From Arctopsyche grandis (lineage: Eukaryota; Arthropoda; Insecta; Trichoptera; Hydropsychidae), in NCBI RefSeq assembly GCF_051622035.1, contig NC_135359.1, positions 30,285,501-30,349,500 of the forward strand: a stretch of DNA of 64,000 bases. The letters run 5' to 3'. Both the position numbers and the translations under genes were made by a program. Under the pieces are notes generated by a model, which worked only from the letters and a program-made list of their open reading frames with translations, was not told the DNA's origin and searched no databases. Positions 12,750-24,699 of the stretch are shown here, one piece after another; the first letter of the stretch is position 1, and each line of letters begins with the position of its first letter.

Positions 12750-13261
12750 GAGGGCTGGACATCAGCGCCTTGTCCATACAAACGTATTACACTTCTCCCT
12801 TCCTCAATTATGGCACTAGAGAAATTATTTTTTAATATGCTATGGATAACCACCATAGGCAAGTTTCTATCTTTTTATTTTTTTGATTAATTATTTTTTA
12901 TAGTAGCTAGGAGCCACCAAACATCTATAAAATCGCCTCGTTTTTACACCCACGAAAAGAGTCCAGCGTGCTAATTTAACGGTTGATTTTTAAAAAAGTA
13001 CTAAGACACAAACATAGAAAATATCTTTCTCATAGCGATGATGATTTTTTATTTAAATTGGTCCAGTTTCGGAGGAGAAAACTGGAGAATACGAAACCTC
13101 CATTTTGTCGATTTAAAATAGGTATTATCTGGTCGAGGCGTAACTTTTGCACTCACTCAATATATATGTATATATTGATATAAATATATTGTAGCATTCA
13201 CTCAGAATATATATCGAAGTAAGGAATGGCAAAAAATTAAGGTTTCGGGTATCCAGCCCTC
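12750..13261. mobile_element. TTAA-flanked MITE, copy 1
   Basis: Inverted ends GAGGGCTGGA / TCCAGCCCTC, flanked by TTAA (12746-12749 and 13262-13265). Copy 2 at 16415-16927 is nearly the same length (513 against 512 bp) and similar throughout, including an internal CAATATATAT palindrome. A TTAA target is the mark of piggyBac-type transposition; no transposase is encoded. Confidence 0.85.
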
Positions 13262-13265
13262 TTAA

Positions 13266-14023
13266 TAGTTACTTAATAGTAATATATACAAATAATGAGG
13301 GAAGATTGATTGATAAGTCATTTGGGAAGTCTATTACCAGCATACCGGTAAATAACGACAAAAATAAAATGTACCATTACCGTTAAAAAGATAGTAAATT
13401 TGGACTATTTGAGCTGCCAGTGTTTCGAAAAAGACCGATGACCAAGTATACGAAAGCCCTGACTTTTCAACGCGGTCAACGAGCTTTAATGCAGTCGTCG
13501 TCGTCGTCGCATCGAATAACTGTGCATAATTGCATTGCTTTTAATGCAGCTTGTTTTTGTGTTCGCTTTTTATTATATGCGAGTGTTGAGTTCTACTTGT
13601 CAGTTTTTTAGTGGTGCATTCATAATGGGAAGAAATGGTTCGTGCGATATTTTCGATCAAAGAAACGAGCCGCGTGATAATGCGATGATTGTTCGAGTTC
13701 TATTTTAAATCAAATATCATACGTATAATAATACCTATGAATATATGGATCGCTAAAAATGAGAGTCTGACTACTAATGAGATCGTTTTTTAATTTAAAA
13801 TATATTAAATAAATAAAACAATACATGTTACTTTAGCAATAGCAATTTACATAATTGGTATAAGTACTTCAAATAATTATAATATGTATATATAAAGTAT
13901 ATAAATATTCGATAAAGTTTCTAATCCTACTAAATAATGATAATTATTGCAGTGACATTCAATCTATGTTTTATTAAAAGGATAGGTTTCGTACATACAT
14001 ACATATGTACATGGATAGAAGAA
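13266..14023. other. Intergenic island with possible promoter
   Basis: 13420-13720 is less AT-rich. TATATG (13574) lies 28 bases before an initiator-like TCAGT (13600-13604), and an ATG at about 13625 opens 27 codons. This could be a start site of an unknown transcript, but nothing downstream confirms it. Confidence 0.15.
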
Positions 14024-14032
14024 GTAAAATAC

Positions 14033-14425
14033 CGGTCTCCGTGACGAGCCGGAATGTTAAATTACCGAAAACGCAAATATCGGAAGGCAAAGATCGAAAA
14101 TCGAAAGATCTTAGGTCGATAGATCAAAAAGAAAAGAGTGCATGGTAAACGGTACATACTCAATTAATTTGCGCGAGCAGGATACAACAGGAACAAGAGG
14201 AACAGGCTTTTCCTCCCGTATTAATGTGCGCGCGCAGAATACGGGAGGAAATGCCTGTTCCTCTTGTTCCTGTTGTATCCTGCTCGCGCAAATTAAATGA
14301 GTATGTACCGTTTACCATGCACCCTTTTTTTTGGTCTTTCGACTTAAGATCTTTCGACTTTCGATCTTTGCCTTCCGATATTTGCGTTTTCGGTAATTTA
14401 ACATTCCGGCTCGTCACGTAGACCC
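14033..14425. mobile_element. Foldback element: near-complete palindrome with 9-bp duplication
   Basis: Almost the whole 393 bp is one inverted repeat. The left arm (GGTCTCCGTGACGAGCCGGA ... CAGGCTTTTCCTCCCGTATT) returns as its complement on the right, with a centre around 14222-14237 (TAATGTGCGCGCGCAG). Arms are about 190 bp with few mismatches. The 9-bp duplication GTAAAATAC at 14024-14032 and 14426-14434 shows it moved as a unit. Relatives: 39017-39290 and 54150-54555. Open frames on either strand are by-products of the palindrome. Confidence 0.88.
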
Positions 14426-14722
14426 GTAAAATACATACATACATAGATAGAAGTAAAAACAAAATTTATATTGAATACTTCTTATTTTACGTCTTTTCCA
14501 GTCATTTCGTAAGTGAACTTATTTATTCTTCATCAAATTAAAATTATTAGTCGTATATCAAAAACCATAAAAGATTTGGCAAACCTAAGATTTCAGTTTT
14601 TGAATCGACTTTAAGCATTAGTGTCCGATTTTTGTAAGGTATCTGCTTGTAAAATGACATATTTGGCCAAAAATCAATATATATCGTTATATATACATAC
14701 ATGAAGCTAGACGCCAGATCAT

Positions 14723-14772
14723 TATTCTTAACTGCATAAATGTATGTATACTCATTTATGCAGTTAAGAATA
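14723..14772. repeat. Perfect 20-bp hairpin
   Basis: 14723-14742 is the exact reverse complement of 14753-14772 (core TTCTTAACTGCATAAATG) around a 10-base loop. It lies just after a fragment of the 15050-15545 repeat family. It could be a transcribed hairpin or a relic of an inverted end. Confidence 0.8.
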
Positions 14773-15049
14773 GCTTATTAATACTAATATTGCTTTAATG
14801 ATTTGCTTTAAGAATAGATTATCAATGAGTGATTGTCCATAAATGAGTTTATGTATTTACAGAAATGAACTTTTCAATCATCAGATAAATTAAATCAGCT
14901 GATAACTAAAAATAATTGTATGTGATGTATGTATGTAAGCTTATTGTAAAAAACTAAATGTATGTAAGCTTATTGTAAATCATATTAACAATTAGATACA
15001 ACATAACTTCTTATTGAATACTTATCTCGCAGATAAAACCGACTGAGGA

Positions 15050-15545
15050 GATATACAGTGAAATGTCAGATTTGACATATTTGGCCAAAAATCAATATAT
15101 ATCGTGTATTACATTACATGAAACTAGACGCCAAATTTGAAATTTATATATATACATATGAGAGTTAAAACTATAAATATTTAAATATTAGAGATAACAA
15201 GAACCTATAGAGCAAATTTTATAAAATATAGAGTGAATTATAGGCGTTTAAACAATTATAATCTGAAATAGCATATCAAGGCGAAAAGGTTGAAGATAGA
15301 TTATGGTAGCCTTACGTACCGTCATAAACGTCACCGTATCCGGGATTCTGGATATTTGATACGCATTGTATACGATATTTTATCTCCAACGTAATGGCAG
15401 ACGATACATGTACGTATATTGATGACCAAAATGAGCAATATGGCAAAGTATGAAAACGATCGGATAAGAGATAAGAGATATAAAAACTGACCACTCACAC
15501 GAAAACCATGTGAACTTAATAAGAGGTAAGTAATAAAAATGAGGC
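15050..15545 (+). repeat. 500-bp interspersed repeat, forward copy
   Basis: Inverted partner of 18425-18905; the two are similar over the whole length (shared words include TTTGGCCAAAAATCAATATA and ATGAGCAATATGGCAAAGTA). Shorter family members lie at 39845-40105 and 50868-51100, and fragments at 14655-14725 and 46876-46904. All share an end near GTGAAACGTAAAGGAGGTATGT. No coding capacity; class unknown. Confidence 0.75.
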
Positions 15546-16414
15546 ATGATTTTCAATTCGCCGGTTTCAAATCCTATAGTCATCCGCGTGACGAGTGATC
15601 CCCGATGATGCTGTAAACGTTACAAGGCGAAACGTATGCGTTACGCACTTACATATAATATAATAGTATTATATTGTGTACACAAACGTTTACGATTGTG
15701 CAACCGCAACTATCTGACGCCCACATTTCGAAATGTGGGTCGTCTGACTGAAAAACATCCTCATGTATGCACACACAAACGTATGGGAAAACTCAACCGC
15801 AAGTGTCGACACAGATCGGAAAAATAGGAGGTCGAGGACGAGTTGCGAGTTGCGCAAGAAGGATGTAAAAACTTTCACTCGAATCACAGTCATTTCCACG
15901 GTACGTTTTGGCGAAAAAGTGACGTGCGGATTGTAAGAAATGCTATGCGATAATGATGACGATTTTCATTTTGTGAATTGGAATTCAAGCCGGAAAAATT
16001 GGAGTTATTTAAGAATGTTAGCATGACGAACGCAATTCTTAAAGGAAGTGCCTAATGTAAAGTTCAATTCAAGTATTCAATATTTAATAGGGTGGTTGAT
16101 CTAGTGCAATATGTATATCTTGACAACCGTCTCGTTCTCCAACGAAAGGGTATTTTATTTTTATTTTTATTTTTATTTTATTAATTGAAAAATCAACAGA
16201 CAGGATGTACAGAGATAGGTATAAAAAACACAAAAAATAAATAAATAATATATGTAACACCCGAGTCCAATAATAGATTTTTACAAAAATGAAAAAGATA
16301 AATATAAGGAAAACAAATTAAAAAGTAAGTATTTCTGACTGTATTGGTGGTGGCCTCATGTTGAGGGTTTTATACATAGGTTGATTTCAATTTATCTTTA
16401 AAACGCCTTCTTAA
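15546..16414. other. Intergenic DNA with palindrome and LINE tail
   Basis: CCCACATTTCGAAATGTGGG at 15720-15739 is a perfect 20-base palindrome. 15560-16060 is less AT-rich but no gene is recognised. 16150-16340 is the minus-strand 3' tail of a LINE seen also at 42620-43045 (shared words TGAAAAATCAACAGACAGGA and CGAGTCCAATAATAGATTTT). Confidence 0.45.
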
Positions 16415-16927
16415 GAGGGCTGGACACCAGCGCCTTGTCCATACAAACGTATTAGACTTCTCCCTTCCTCAATTATAGCACTAGAGAAATTATTTTTTAA
16501 TATGCTATAGAAATCTACCATTGGGATGCATCTATCGTTTTATTTTTTTGATTAGTTATTTTTTATAGGAGCTAGGAGCCGCCAACCATCTATAAAATCG
16601 CCTCTTTTTTACATCCACGAAAAGAGTCCAGCGTGCTTATTTAACGGTCGATTTTAAAAAAAAGTACGCACATACATAGTTGCACAGAAAATATCTTTTT
16701 CATACGGATGATGAATTTTTTTTTTTTAAATTGGTCCAGTTTTGGAGGAGAAAATAGGAGAATACGAAACCTCGATTTTGTCGATTTAAAATACGTATTA
16801 TCTGGTCGAAGCGAAACTGTCGCATTCACTCAATATATATATATTGATATATATTGTTGCATTCACTCAATATATATATCGAAGAAAGGAACGGCAACAA
16901 AATTAAGGTTTCGGGTATACAGCCCTC
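16415..16927. mobile_element. TTAA-flanked MITE, copy 2
   Basis: Same element as 12750-13261. TTAA at 16411-16414 and 16928-16931; ends GAGGGCTGGA and CAGCCCTC. Confidence 0.85.
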
Positions 16928-16931
16928 TTAA

Positions 16932-17640
16932 TAACACTGAGCAACAAAAAAAACTACCAGAGCGGAGACTAACCAATATTTACTAAGTTTGACCCACTGA
17001 ATTCGAATATGATAATTATTTTTGTTGGTTAGTCATCGTTTACGAGTTATGAGCGTTTACAAAACTGCGCGGTTTTTTACAGTTTTTTGGCTTTTGCGGT
17101 CTTTAACTCAAAATCTAGTATTTTGTGCTCAAAGTGAGTATTGGAATCAATAGTCAGATGTTTTTCCTATTGGTTGTGGTTTTTTATTGTTTTAAAATAC
17201 TTATAATTAATTGTCTTGGTTTACGCACACGGCAACTGAACGACAGTTATCTAATGGTGCGTACGAACCAAACCAACGAACGGCCTCTGGGCCAACTTTT
17301 TAAACCAGTAGCGTACAAAATATCGAAATAAAAATTAAATTTAAAAATTGAAATTAAAATATCAAAACGCAATTACCGCTCGAGTTAGTACGTTTAGATA
17401 AAAAAAAATATTGAGATAGGAAAAAAAATACTTATAAATGTGGTGAAGTAAAAAACTGGCCAAATAAACGCAACATAACACGGAGAAAAAATCCGTAAAA
17501 AAAAATATTTTTGACTTTTAAAATTCGCTAGACAATTAAATATAAGTATTTTAAAACAATAAAAAATGTCAACACACATTGTCACATTGCAACAACACAA
17601 AATGTCAACGTCAACACACACACACGTTTATTCATAATTT
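16932..17640. other. Intergenic DNA, nothing recognised
   Basis: AT-rich. A short block at 17200-17320 is less AT-rich but has no coding or RNA signature. Confidence 0.35.
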
Positions 17641-17825
17641 CGAACGGGTTAACGGGTTGGATCGGCGAGCGTGTAATGTGCGCACTAAACATTTTACTAT
17701 TTATACGTTCGCGTGCCTATAAATTACCTTAAATTATATTTATATAGAAACATATAACTTAATTTTAATTCGTATATCAATTCCATTCCGAAACCACCCG
17801 TTGAAATCAACGGGCGCAACACTTG
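17641..17825 (+). mobile_element. Helitron-like 3' end, CCCGTTGA hairpin subfamily
   Basis: Ends with the hairpin CCCGTTGAAATCAACGGG followed by CGCAACACTTG; the canonical CTAG has become CTTG (17822-17825). The body is shared with 63160-63660 and with the copy starting at 21381. Confidence 0.65.
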
Positions 17826-18424
17826 AAAATCAAGATTATATATCATATATATAATTAAAATATAAACATCCTATTATTTAAATTTTTTTCATAATGAAAG
17901 GATTATAATTCAATTACAAAAGTGATTTGAAAATAATGCCATTTTTTTAAAATAAAATATTTCATAATATATAAATTCATTGACAAAAACTAATTGTTCA
18001 CCTTGAGATATTTGATATGTGTATGTATGTTTAAATTATTTAAATATTGCGTAAAAAAAGCATAATATCAAAAAAGGTTAAGCCCGTTTTATGGAAAAAA
18101 ATCTACTAATGGTGAAATTTGATTATACTATAGTATAATGATAAAATTAAATTACGTCATCAATAGGAAAATTTCATGAGAGGTGAAACTTACATATGTA
18201 CATATGTTTGAATAAATAATGATGCCGAAAAATCGATGCCTCTAGTGAAATGAAAGTAAATCTTTCAGAATTTTAATCTTATATATTCAATCAATTTAAA
18301 CTAATAAGGTCTTTCGAATTACTTATAAGTTATTAATGTCAAGCTTAATATTTTATTAAATAAAACATATTTAGTTGAAGCAATTTCCAAGCAGTATCGA
18401 AGTCAAAACGAATTTATTTATTAC
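17826..18424. other. AT-rich DNA, nothing recognised
   Basis: Very AT-rich sequence with no feature I can support. Confidence 0.4.
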
Positions 18425-18905
18425 TACATACCTCCTTTGCATTTCACATGGTTTTCGTGTTAGTGGTAATTTTTATATCTCTTATCTCTTATCCGATCGT
18501 TTTCATACTTTGCCATATTGCTCATTTTTGTCATCAATATATGTTAATGTATCGTCTGCCATTACGTTGGAGATAAAATATCGTATACAATGCGTATCAA
18601 ATATCCACAATATCGCGTACGGTGACGGAAAGCTACTATAATCTATCTTCAACCTTTTCGCCTTGATATGGCCATATCAGATTTTAATTGTTTAAACGCC
18701 TATAATTCACTCTATATTTTATAAAATTTGCTCTATAAGTTCTCGTTATCTCTAATATTTAAATATTTATAGTTTTAACTCTCATATGTATATATAAATT
18801 TCAAATTTGGCGTCTAGCTTCATGTAATGTAATACACGATATATATTGATTTTTGGCCAAATATGTCAGATCTGACATTTCACTGTATATCTCTTCAGTG
18901 AGTTT
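18425..18905 (-). repeat. 500-bp interspersed repeat, inverted copy
   Basis: Reverse-complement partner of 15050-15545, 2.9 kb away; the pair could form a long hairpin in a transcript spanning both. Confidence 0.75.
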
Positions 18906-19230
18906 TATTTACTTAAAACACAAACAGAAATAAACAGCATTAAAACGTGCCTATTTGATATTCTATCAAAAGTTTCTTAATTTAAAGCAAGAAAAGGAAC
19001 AACGAAAATTATCAATATGAGGGGCAATATTGTTAAAAAAAAGAACAAGATATACATATGTATGTATATTAAATGAATTACATGAATAATTGATAAAATA
19101 GAGATTACCGATGAGAAATAATGAATAATAAAATTATATAATTATATATTATTATAAATAATTATTATATATTATTACATATAATTATATATAATTATAT
19201 ATTGTATTAAATATATATTATATAATTATA

Positions 19231-19600
19231 ACCAGCAACGTGGTCTAGTGGTGAGTGTTGTATTCTTTCGTGCAGGGTGTCACAGGTTCAATTCCCACTA
19301 GAGTCTCGCTATTGGCCAGACCTTGCTTTGTCGAGGTAGATCGTTTCTTATCAGAATTTGCAAATTTTTCTGATTTTCATTGAAACGGTTCCTATAAAAT
19401 TGGCTTTCCCTCTCCAATTTTTTATTGAAAACCTTGAGCTATTGTTATAACTCAGGTTTCGCCAGATTTATCTCCATAGATGTATCTGTATATAAAAATT
19501 CGTATTGCTTTTGATCGTATTGAATACGATGTTTGTAATGTCTGACCATAGATGTGAGGTATTATTTCGATTTATGTATTTAATATATACAATTTCTTGA
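19231..19600 (+). mobile_element. tRNA-derived SINE, diverged
   Basis: A tRNA-like head with an A-box-like TGGTCTAGTGGTGAG and a B box GGTTCAATTCC, then the family body with TTGCAAATTTTTCTGATTTTC and GAAACGGTTCC. The body is shared with the SINEs at 21461, 23893, 29561, 35452, 35829, 43138, 46074, 46514 and 46990. This copy is the most diverged. Amplified by a LINE in trans, as SINEs are. Confidence 0.7.
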
Positions 19601-20078
19601 GTCATAATCTGTTTAGCACAGGAGCAATATTTTAGGCAACTGTGCATGATTAATTGAAAAATAAAAAAAAATGAATAATGTTACTTAAATCAATACAAAA
19701 ACCTTTTATGCCGCTATAAATCAGCAATACTTTCGTATTTGTACTTGAATCGTTTCTTGATAATTTTAAATGATTTTTTCTCCAAATTAAATCCGACAAA
19801 TTATATCCACAAATTGATCACACTTACAGACCGAACATAATAAAACATTATTATGCTCATTAAAATTAAAATAAAAAAAAAATAGCCAACGAGAAAATAC
19901 GCCCGTTTCGAATCTTTACAAAAGCGAAACATCAACTACGGCGTAATTCAATTTAATACACCTTACCGTTATTCAATTTCGGATTCGCAGCTTTTTCTCA
20001 TACTATGTATGTATATTAAATTCGCAAGCTTTCTCCGACCAAAACGCTAATCTCACACCATGGCATCGATCCGGCCAT

Positions 20079-20378
20079 ATGTCGAGGATTAAAACGGCCA
20101 ATCCAGGGGATAGAATTCGGCGTCCCACACCGACGCCATACATCTCCTTATCGAGAAAAGTCGACGTCGAAACGAAAGCGTCGTCGATGACCCAGTATCA
20201 GGGCCGAGTTGACGGACATGTGGCTGGTGTACTGGTCCAGCATCTTTCTAGCAACAAAAATCGTCGTTGTTATCGTTTGAACGATGAAAGTGGAGTTGAG
20301 GTGATGCCTCGGGATGGTAGACGATGGTGGCCGATGGCTATGTGCCGGCTTTCTACCAAAACGTCCGGTCTTCAGTGA
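20079..20378 (+). CDS. Hypothetical ORF in less AT-rich island
   Basis: 99 codons from an ATG, in an island (20000-20400) with many CG words. The predicted protein is basic and shows no motif I know. An overlapping minus-strand frame (20148-20387, also from ATG) is equally long, so at least one is a shadow, perhaps both. Could be an untranslated first exon. Confidence 0.15.
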   Translation: MSRIKTANPGDRIRRPTPTPYISLSRKVDVETKASSMTQYQGRVDGHVAGVLVQHLSSNKNRRCYRLNDESGVEVMPRDGRRWWPMAMCRLSTKTSGLQ

Positions 20379-20589
20379 CACTCGCATAAAACTCTATATC
20401 GATCGTAAAAGTCAAACAACATCGTGTCTAATGTCTGAAGACACAATATGATAATTGTTTTGGTATATTTGGATGAAAATTGAAAGACCGGAAAGCATAA
20501 ACCGACCCCATTTTCTATGGGAGCAGTATTTGCCATCATCAACTAGATTGGACGTACGATTGATGTGGTCATTTCATTTAGATTTACAT

Positions 20590-20880
20590 ATACTATTAAT
20601 GGTTCAATCTTTTGGGCCACGCTCCGCTACAAATGGTTGCAAACTATGCTCGTTTCGCTGCATGCTAATTTCATACTTTTGTCTTGGCTTTTGCCATTTT
20701 AAACTTGCCAAAATGATCCAACTCAATTTTAAGAATTGCCAATAATCAATTTACATCTAAATGTCATCTGTGCAACCCCATGAATATCTCGTCTTTCATA
20801 CATGTTGAAATTCAAGTAGTTAAAATTCAATCGAAATGAGCAATTTGTAGCAAACCCTTTGGGCCAACCATACCTACTTT
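20590..20880. mobile_element. Diverged relative of the 9-bp-duplication MITE
   Basis: TTTTGCCATTTTAAAC, GATCCAACTCAATTTTAA and CATCTGTGCAAC align in order with the interior of 9776-10162 and 58401-58773. The ends are too decayed to place. Confidence 0.45.
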
Positions 20881-21380
20881 CAGTATACATACATACATAC
20901 TGTCATGTTCCAAAACTTAGTTTATATATTTTTTAAATTACTTGGTTAACAAACCAAGATTTCTTTATTATCATAAAAACGTTACATTTGTGCTATTGGT
21001 AGATATACTCGAAAACTACAGATTTAATTATGGAACGATGATGTATTTAAAATGAGATACGTAGAACTTTGTTTCACTAATTAACTTTGGTTCACTTTGG
21101 TTTCTGCTGCTGTGCTGACCGTCACTTGCGGGGTCGATATTAGTGACTACCACTCTCGGAGTCTCGATGATGATGACTAACTTATGTGATTGAATCCTGA
21201 TCTATATAAATGATTTTTATCTTTTGGGTTGGGCAAAGTCCGGCATTCCTGTCTTATCTGACTATCCCTTTACAGGAATTTTAATGGACTTATTACTCAC
21301 GTATATTAATGTGAGAAAGTGAATTTGATTATTGTAGGAACTACATTGATAAGCGAAGTACATAACAATATATACATATA
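20881..21380. other. Intergenic DNA, nothing recognised
   Basis: ATAC microsatellite, then unique AT-rich sequence. Confidence 0.35.
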
Positions 21381-21460
21381 CTAGTGTTGTGCCCGTTGAT
21401 TTCAATGGGTGGTTTCGGAAAAGAATTGATACATGAATTAAAATAAAGTTGTATGTTACA
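21381..21460 (-). mobile_element. Helitron-like 3' end, CCCGTTGA subfamily
   Basis: On the minus strand ends CCCATTGAAATCAACGGG then CACAACACTAG (CTAG at 21381-21384). The body is cut off by the SINE that starts at 21461. Confidence 0.7.
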
Positions 21461-21905
21461 TAGCCAGTAGTACGGCTCAGTGGTTGCATTTACATATGTT
21501 TAGCACTAAGTGATTGTTGGGTTCGAGCCCGCTATACTGCTGGTCAGACTTGGATATTTGTGACTCCAAGTCGATAGATTGTTATCAGAGTTTGCCCATT
21601 AATCTGATTTCATTTTTGAAACGGTGCCTCCATCGAATTGGCAAAAATCACTCTAAATGTCACAAATATCTGAATTTAATTTATGTACAATATATAAAAA
21701 AATATGTACTAGTCTAAATCCATAGATGTCTCTATGGATTAATTAATTAATTAATTGTTAATTTCGTGTTCTTCAGCCTCTCGAAATACAACGATTTATG
21801 CAATAAAAATGCTGCAATGTTTGTAATTAATTGTCTAATACGGTGCATTGGGGTCTACCTGTTAGACCTTCCTGGTATATACATATATATGTAAAATAAA
21901 AATAT
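21461..21905 (+). mobile_element. tRNA-derived SINE
   Basis: Head AGCCAGTAGTACGGCTCAGTGG, B box GGGTTCGAGCCC, body, then tail GGTGCATTGGGGTCTACC and CCTTCCTGGTATATA followed by A-rich sequence. Near full length for the family (about 440 bp). It sits in or against a Helitron-like element. Confidence 0.8.
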
Positions 21906-22640
21906 GTATATTACAAAAACTACATTTGATCGTTGCGTTTGGTATAGTTTGATTGGCTTTTAGAGAATACTTTGTATGTGATTTAACATAATATTTGTGT
22001 ACATACAAATACATAATTAAACATTTTAGTGCTAATTATGTATTGCAGGATTGTATTGTGCCAAAATAATAAAAATAATCATTTCAAAATTGAACTCAGG
22101 CCTACATTATCAGTTCGATGTAACCAAATTTGTTTGCATATTTTATCATTACGTATTAAAATTTGCTAGTGATCAAATGTTTTTTTAAGAAAAAATGGGT
22201 ACATTTAATTTTATTTATAACTAAGAAAAACCTTTTAAAAAATCAAGAGGTTATCAATTCTTCAATTAAGGTCAATTGTCTGCTCTTTTGCGAAAATTCG
22301 ATTATTTTATATGAATTTTGAATGACTACTTACGCACACAAATTATTCGAAATTTACATCGACTACACATTGTACATAAATAAAAAACTTCAAGGACTTG
22401 TGTAGTCAATTTTTATATCGGAAAAAAGGCTATTTGTGAAATGATTTTTATTACAGAAACGTTTAAATATAAAGTCATTATAAATCGTAAGAATACGTAT
22501 ATAAATGTGTACATATTATATTATATAATACTTTGCTTTGAAACATGTTTATTTTATTTTATTTTAATATGATTAAAATTCAATTGGAAATTGAGTATGT
22601 AGATTTAAATTTTATGCAAAGTAGTATGTATGTAGATCGT
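21906..22640. other. AT-rich DNA, nothing recognised
   Basis: No coding or repeat signal beyond microsatellites. Confidence 0.4.
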
Positions 22641-22990
22641 ACGATTATTTATTTATTTAAATTTGAATCATTGTGGCATTACAATAATCTCTAATGCGCC
22701 ACAATGGTCGAAAATATAATACAGAAGAGAAAAATAAAAAAAATATATAACATGCGCATATCAGAAATTCGATATGAGCAATCTCTAAAACGTCTTTAAA
22801 ATTTATTAAAGAAACGACCACATCTCAAAGTGGTCATGTTCGTCGTCAAGATTTATGGGGTTCAAGTGTTGTGTAGTATCAAACTCGGCAGATGGTAATA
22901 ATAAGTACAACACTCGATCAGCTTTCTTTTCTCGAGAGATTGAAAGCAATCTGCGAAATTAGTTCCTCCATGTAGACCTTGAAGTGTGAA
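22641..22990 (-). pseudogene. LINE C-terminus and 3' UTR
   Basis: Minus strand: a frame reading RLLSISREKKADRVLYLLLP and ending HFEMWSFL before a stop at 22806-22808, then a 3' UTR with the small inverted pair TTGTGGCGCATTAGAGATTA / TAATGCCACAATG. The 3' UTR matches that of the LINE end at 37080-37556 (TGGCGCATTA). A decayed 5'-truncated non-LTR element. Confidence 0.55.
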
Positions 22991-23892
22991 CGCCATCACT
23001 TTCGCTATGCTTTTTTATCATTTCGCCAATAGAATTTAACGACAAATCATCGACCGAACAAATAAATCATCAATGCAAACAGTACGCCCCGCAGTCAAGA
23101 TGATGAATGCGTCTCGGTTACTTTTCGCATGCAAAAGTGCTAAACGATTGTTTGCTTTGAAAAAAATCCATACATCATAAACAACCTGACAGAACCTCCT
23201 GACAAATCGCGCTATGAAACTCGTGTGCAAATAAATCAGAAGCAATTGATGAACTTTCCATTTTTAGCACACGAGCACTAACAATTGAAATAAACACGAC
23301 AATGATTCACACCAAAAATTTATCAATCAATCTTTTATTAAAAATAAAAGTTTTTGTATGCTAATTGTGTCAATATGTCCTCGGAAGATTTTAAACAACA
23401 CCCACCGTGTCGAATGAACAATGGAAAGTATTGTTTGACATAAAATGCACTCTCTTGCATCCATGACATACACTTCACTGTTGATAATACAAATGTATGC
23501 CCGCTAGAGGTGTTTCTTTTTTTTTTTAATTTAAAGTGAAATGCTCGCTCAGCTCGGTTTAATGGCAATGAATATCTTCAGATAAAACGCCCATTAATCA
23601 ATTATATCTGATGTAATACATTGCACGGTGGTGAGTGAAATTGCTTCAAACGCAGCTTCTCAACATCCGAAACATCCGGTTCTCAAAGAGATGAACGCGT
23701 TGTGTTTTATTTATGTGCAAAAAATAAGCCTGAGTTTCAAGGCTATGCTTTCGTTTAAATCTCCCATAAAATATACAGCGAAAGTTTGAGCAAAATATAA
23801 CGCATACATAATAAATTTATGAAATCTATAGTTAAATCTAACTACTTAACTATACGCTCTTAATCATTCCTAGCGAATAATAGTACATATAT
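22991..23892. other. Intergenic DNA, nothing recognised
   Basis: Moderately AT-rich unique sequence. Open frames at 23036-23245 and 23338-23568 (minus) lack start, splice or family support. Confidence 0.35.
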
Positions 23893-24335
23893 AGCCAGCA
23901 GTATATGTTTAGCTTAATGGTAACATGTATGTTTAGCACCAAGTGATCAGTGGGTTCGATCAGCTATACTGCAGGTTAGATTTGGGGGTTTTGTGACTCC
24001 AAATCAGAATTTGCCAATTTTATCTGATCATTGTTGAAACGGTTCCTCAAAATTAGCAAACAATCATCTTTCCTGTTGTCACAAATCTTCTGTATTTATT
24101 GTGCGTATAATTTGTAAAAATTATGTACAAAATTTTAATCCATAGATGTCTCAATGGATTAATTCTGTAATTAATTAATTAATTCATTGTTATTTCGTGC
24201 TCTTCAGCTTCTGGAAATACAGTGATTTATGTAATAATAAAATGCTGCTTTATTTATAATTAATTGTTCAGTAAGGCGCATTGGGGTATTCCTGTCAAGC
24301 CTTCCTGGTATATATCTACATATGTAAAAAATAAA
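23893..24335 (+). mobile_element. tRNA-derived SINE, left arm of inverted duplication
   Basis: Family head AGCCAGCAGTATATG, B box GGGTTCGATC, full body and tail CCTTCCTGGTATATA. It is followed by about 280 bp that also occur, inverted, beside the SINE at 29561-29976. Confidence 0.8.
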
Positions 24336-24620
24336 TTCAATATACCCAATCTAGTCACTATGAGTGTGATAAGAAAACAAATGAGATTTGGTCTACCATT
24401 GACTATATATTTGAGGTAATTCAAAAGCATTTTTGAATCATAAGATTAATGCGGATATATTTCTAATATGTATAGCTATCAAACTGATGTATGTAGATAT
24501 TTTAGAAGAATTCTATGCTTTATACAAGAAAGACACGTATCTCACCATCGAGATGGATTGGAAATTCCTATGATGTCTCAGTAGCTAAAATTTTACTATT
24601 AAAAATAATATAAAAATATA
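24336..24620 (+). repeat. Flank shared with 29275-29540 in inverted orientation
   Basis: Nearly the exact reverse complement of 29275-29540 (shared words: GAATTCTATGCTTTATACAA, CTCACCATCGAGATGGATTG, GATTTGGTCTACCATTGA). Together with the adjoining SINE this makes an inverted duplication of about 700 bp. Confidence 0.8.
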
Positions 24621-24699
24621 TCCACCATTTTTTTTCATACATATAAAAATTTAAATTTATCAGCACACATTTATTGATCGAAAAATATTTTTTTATTCA

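Noticed and set aside
14160..14462. Open frames on both strands of the foldback element
   Set aside because: The palindrome makes the two strands alike; the frames mirror each other and are not shared by the other copies with coding constraint.
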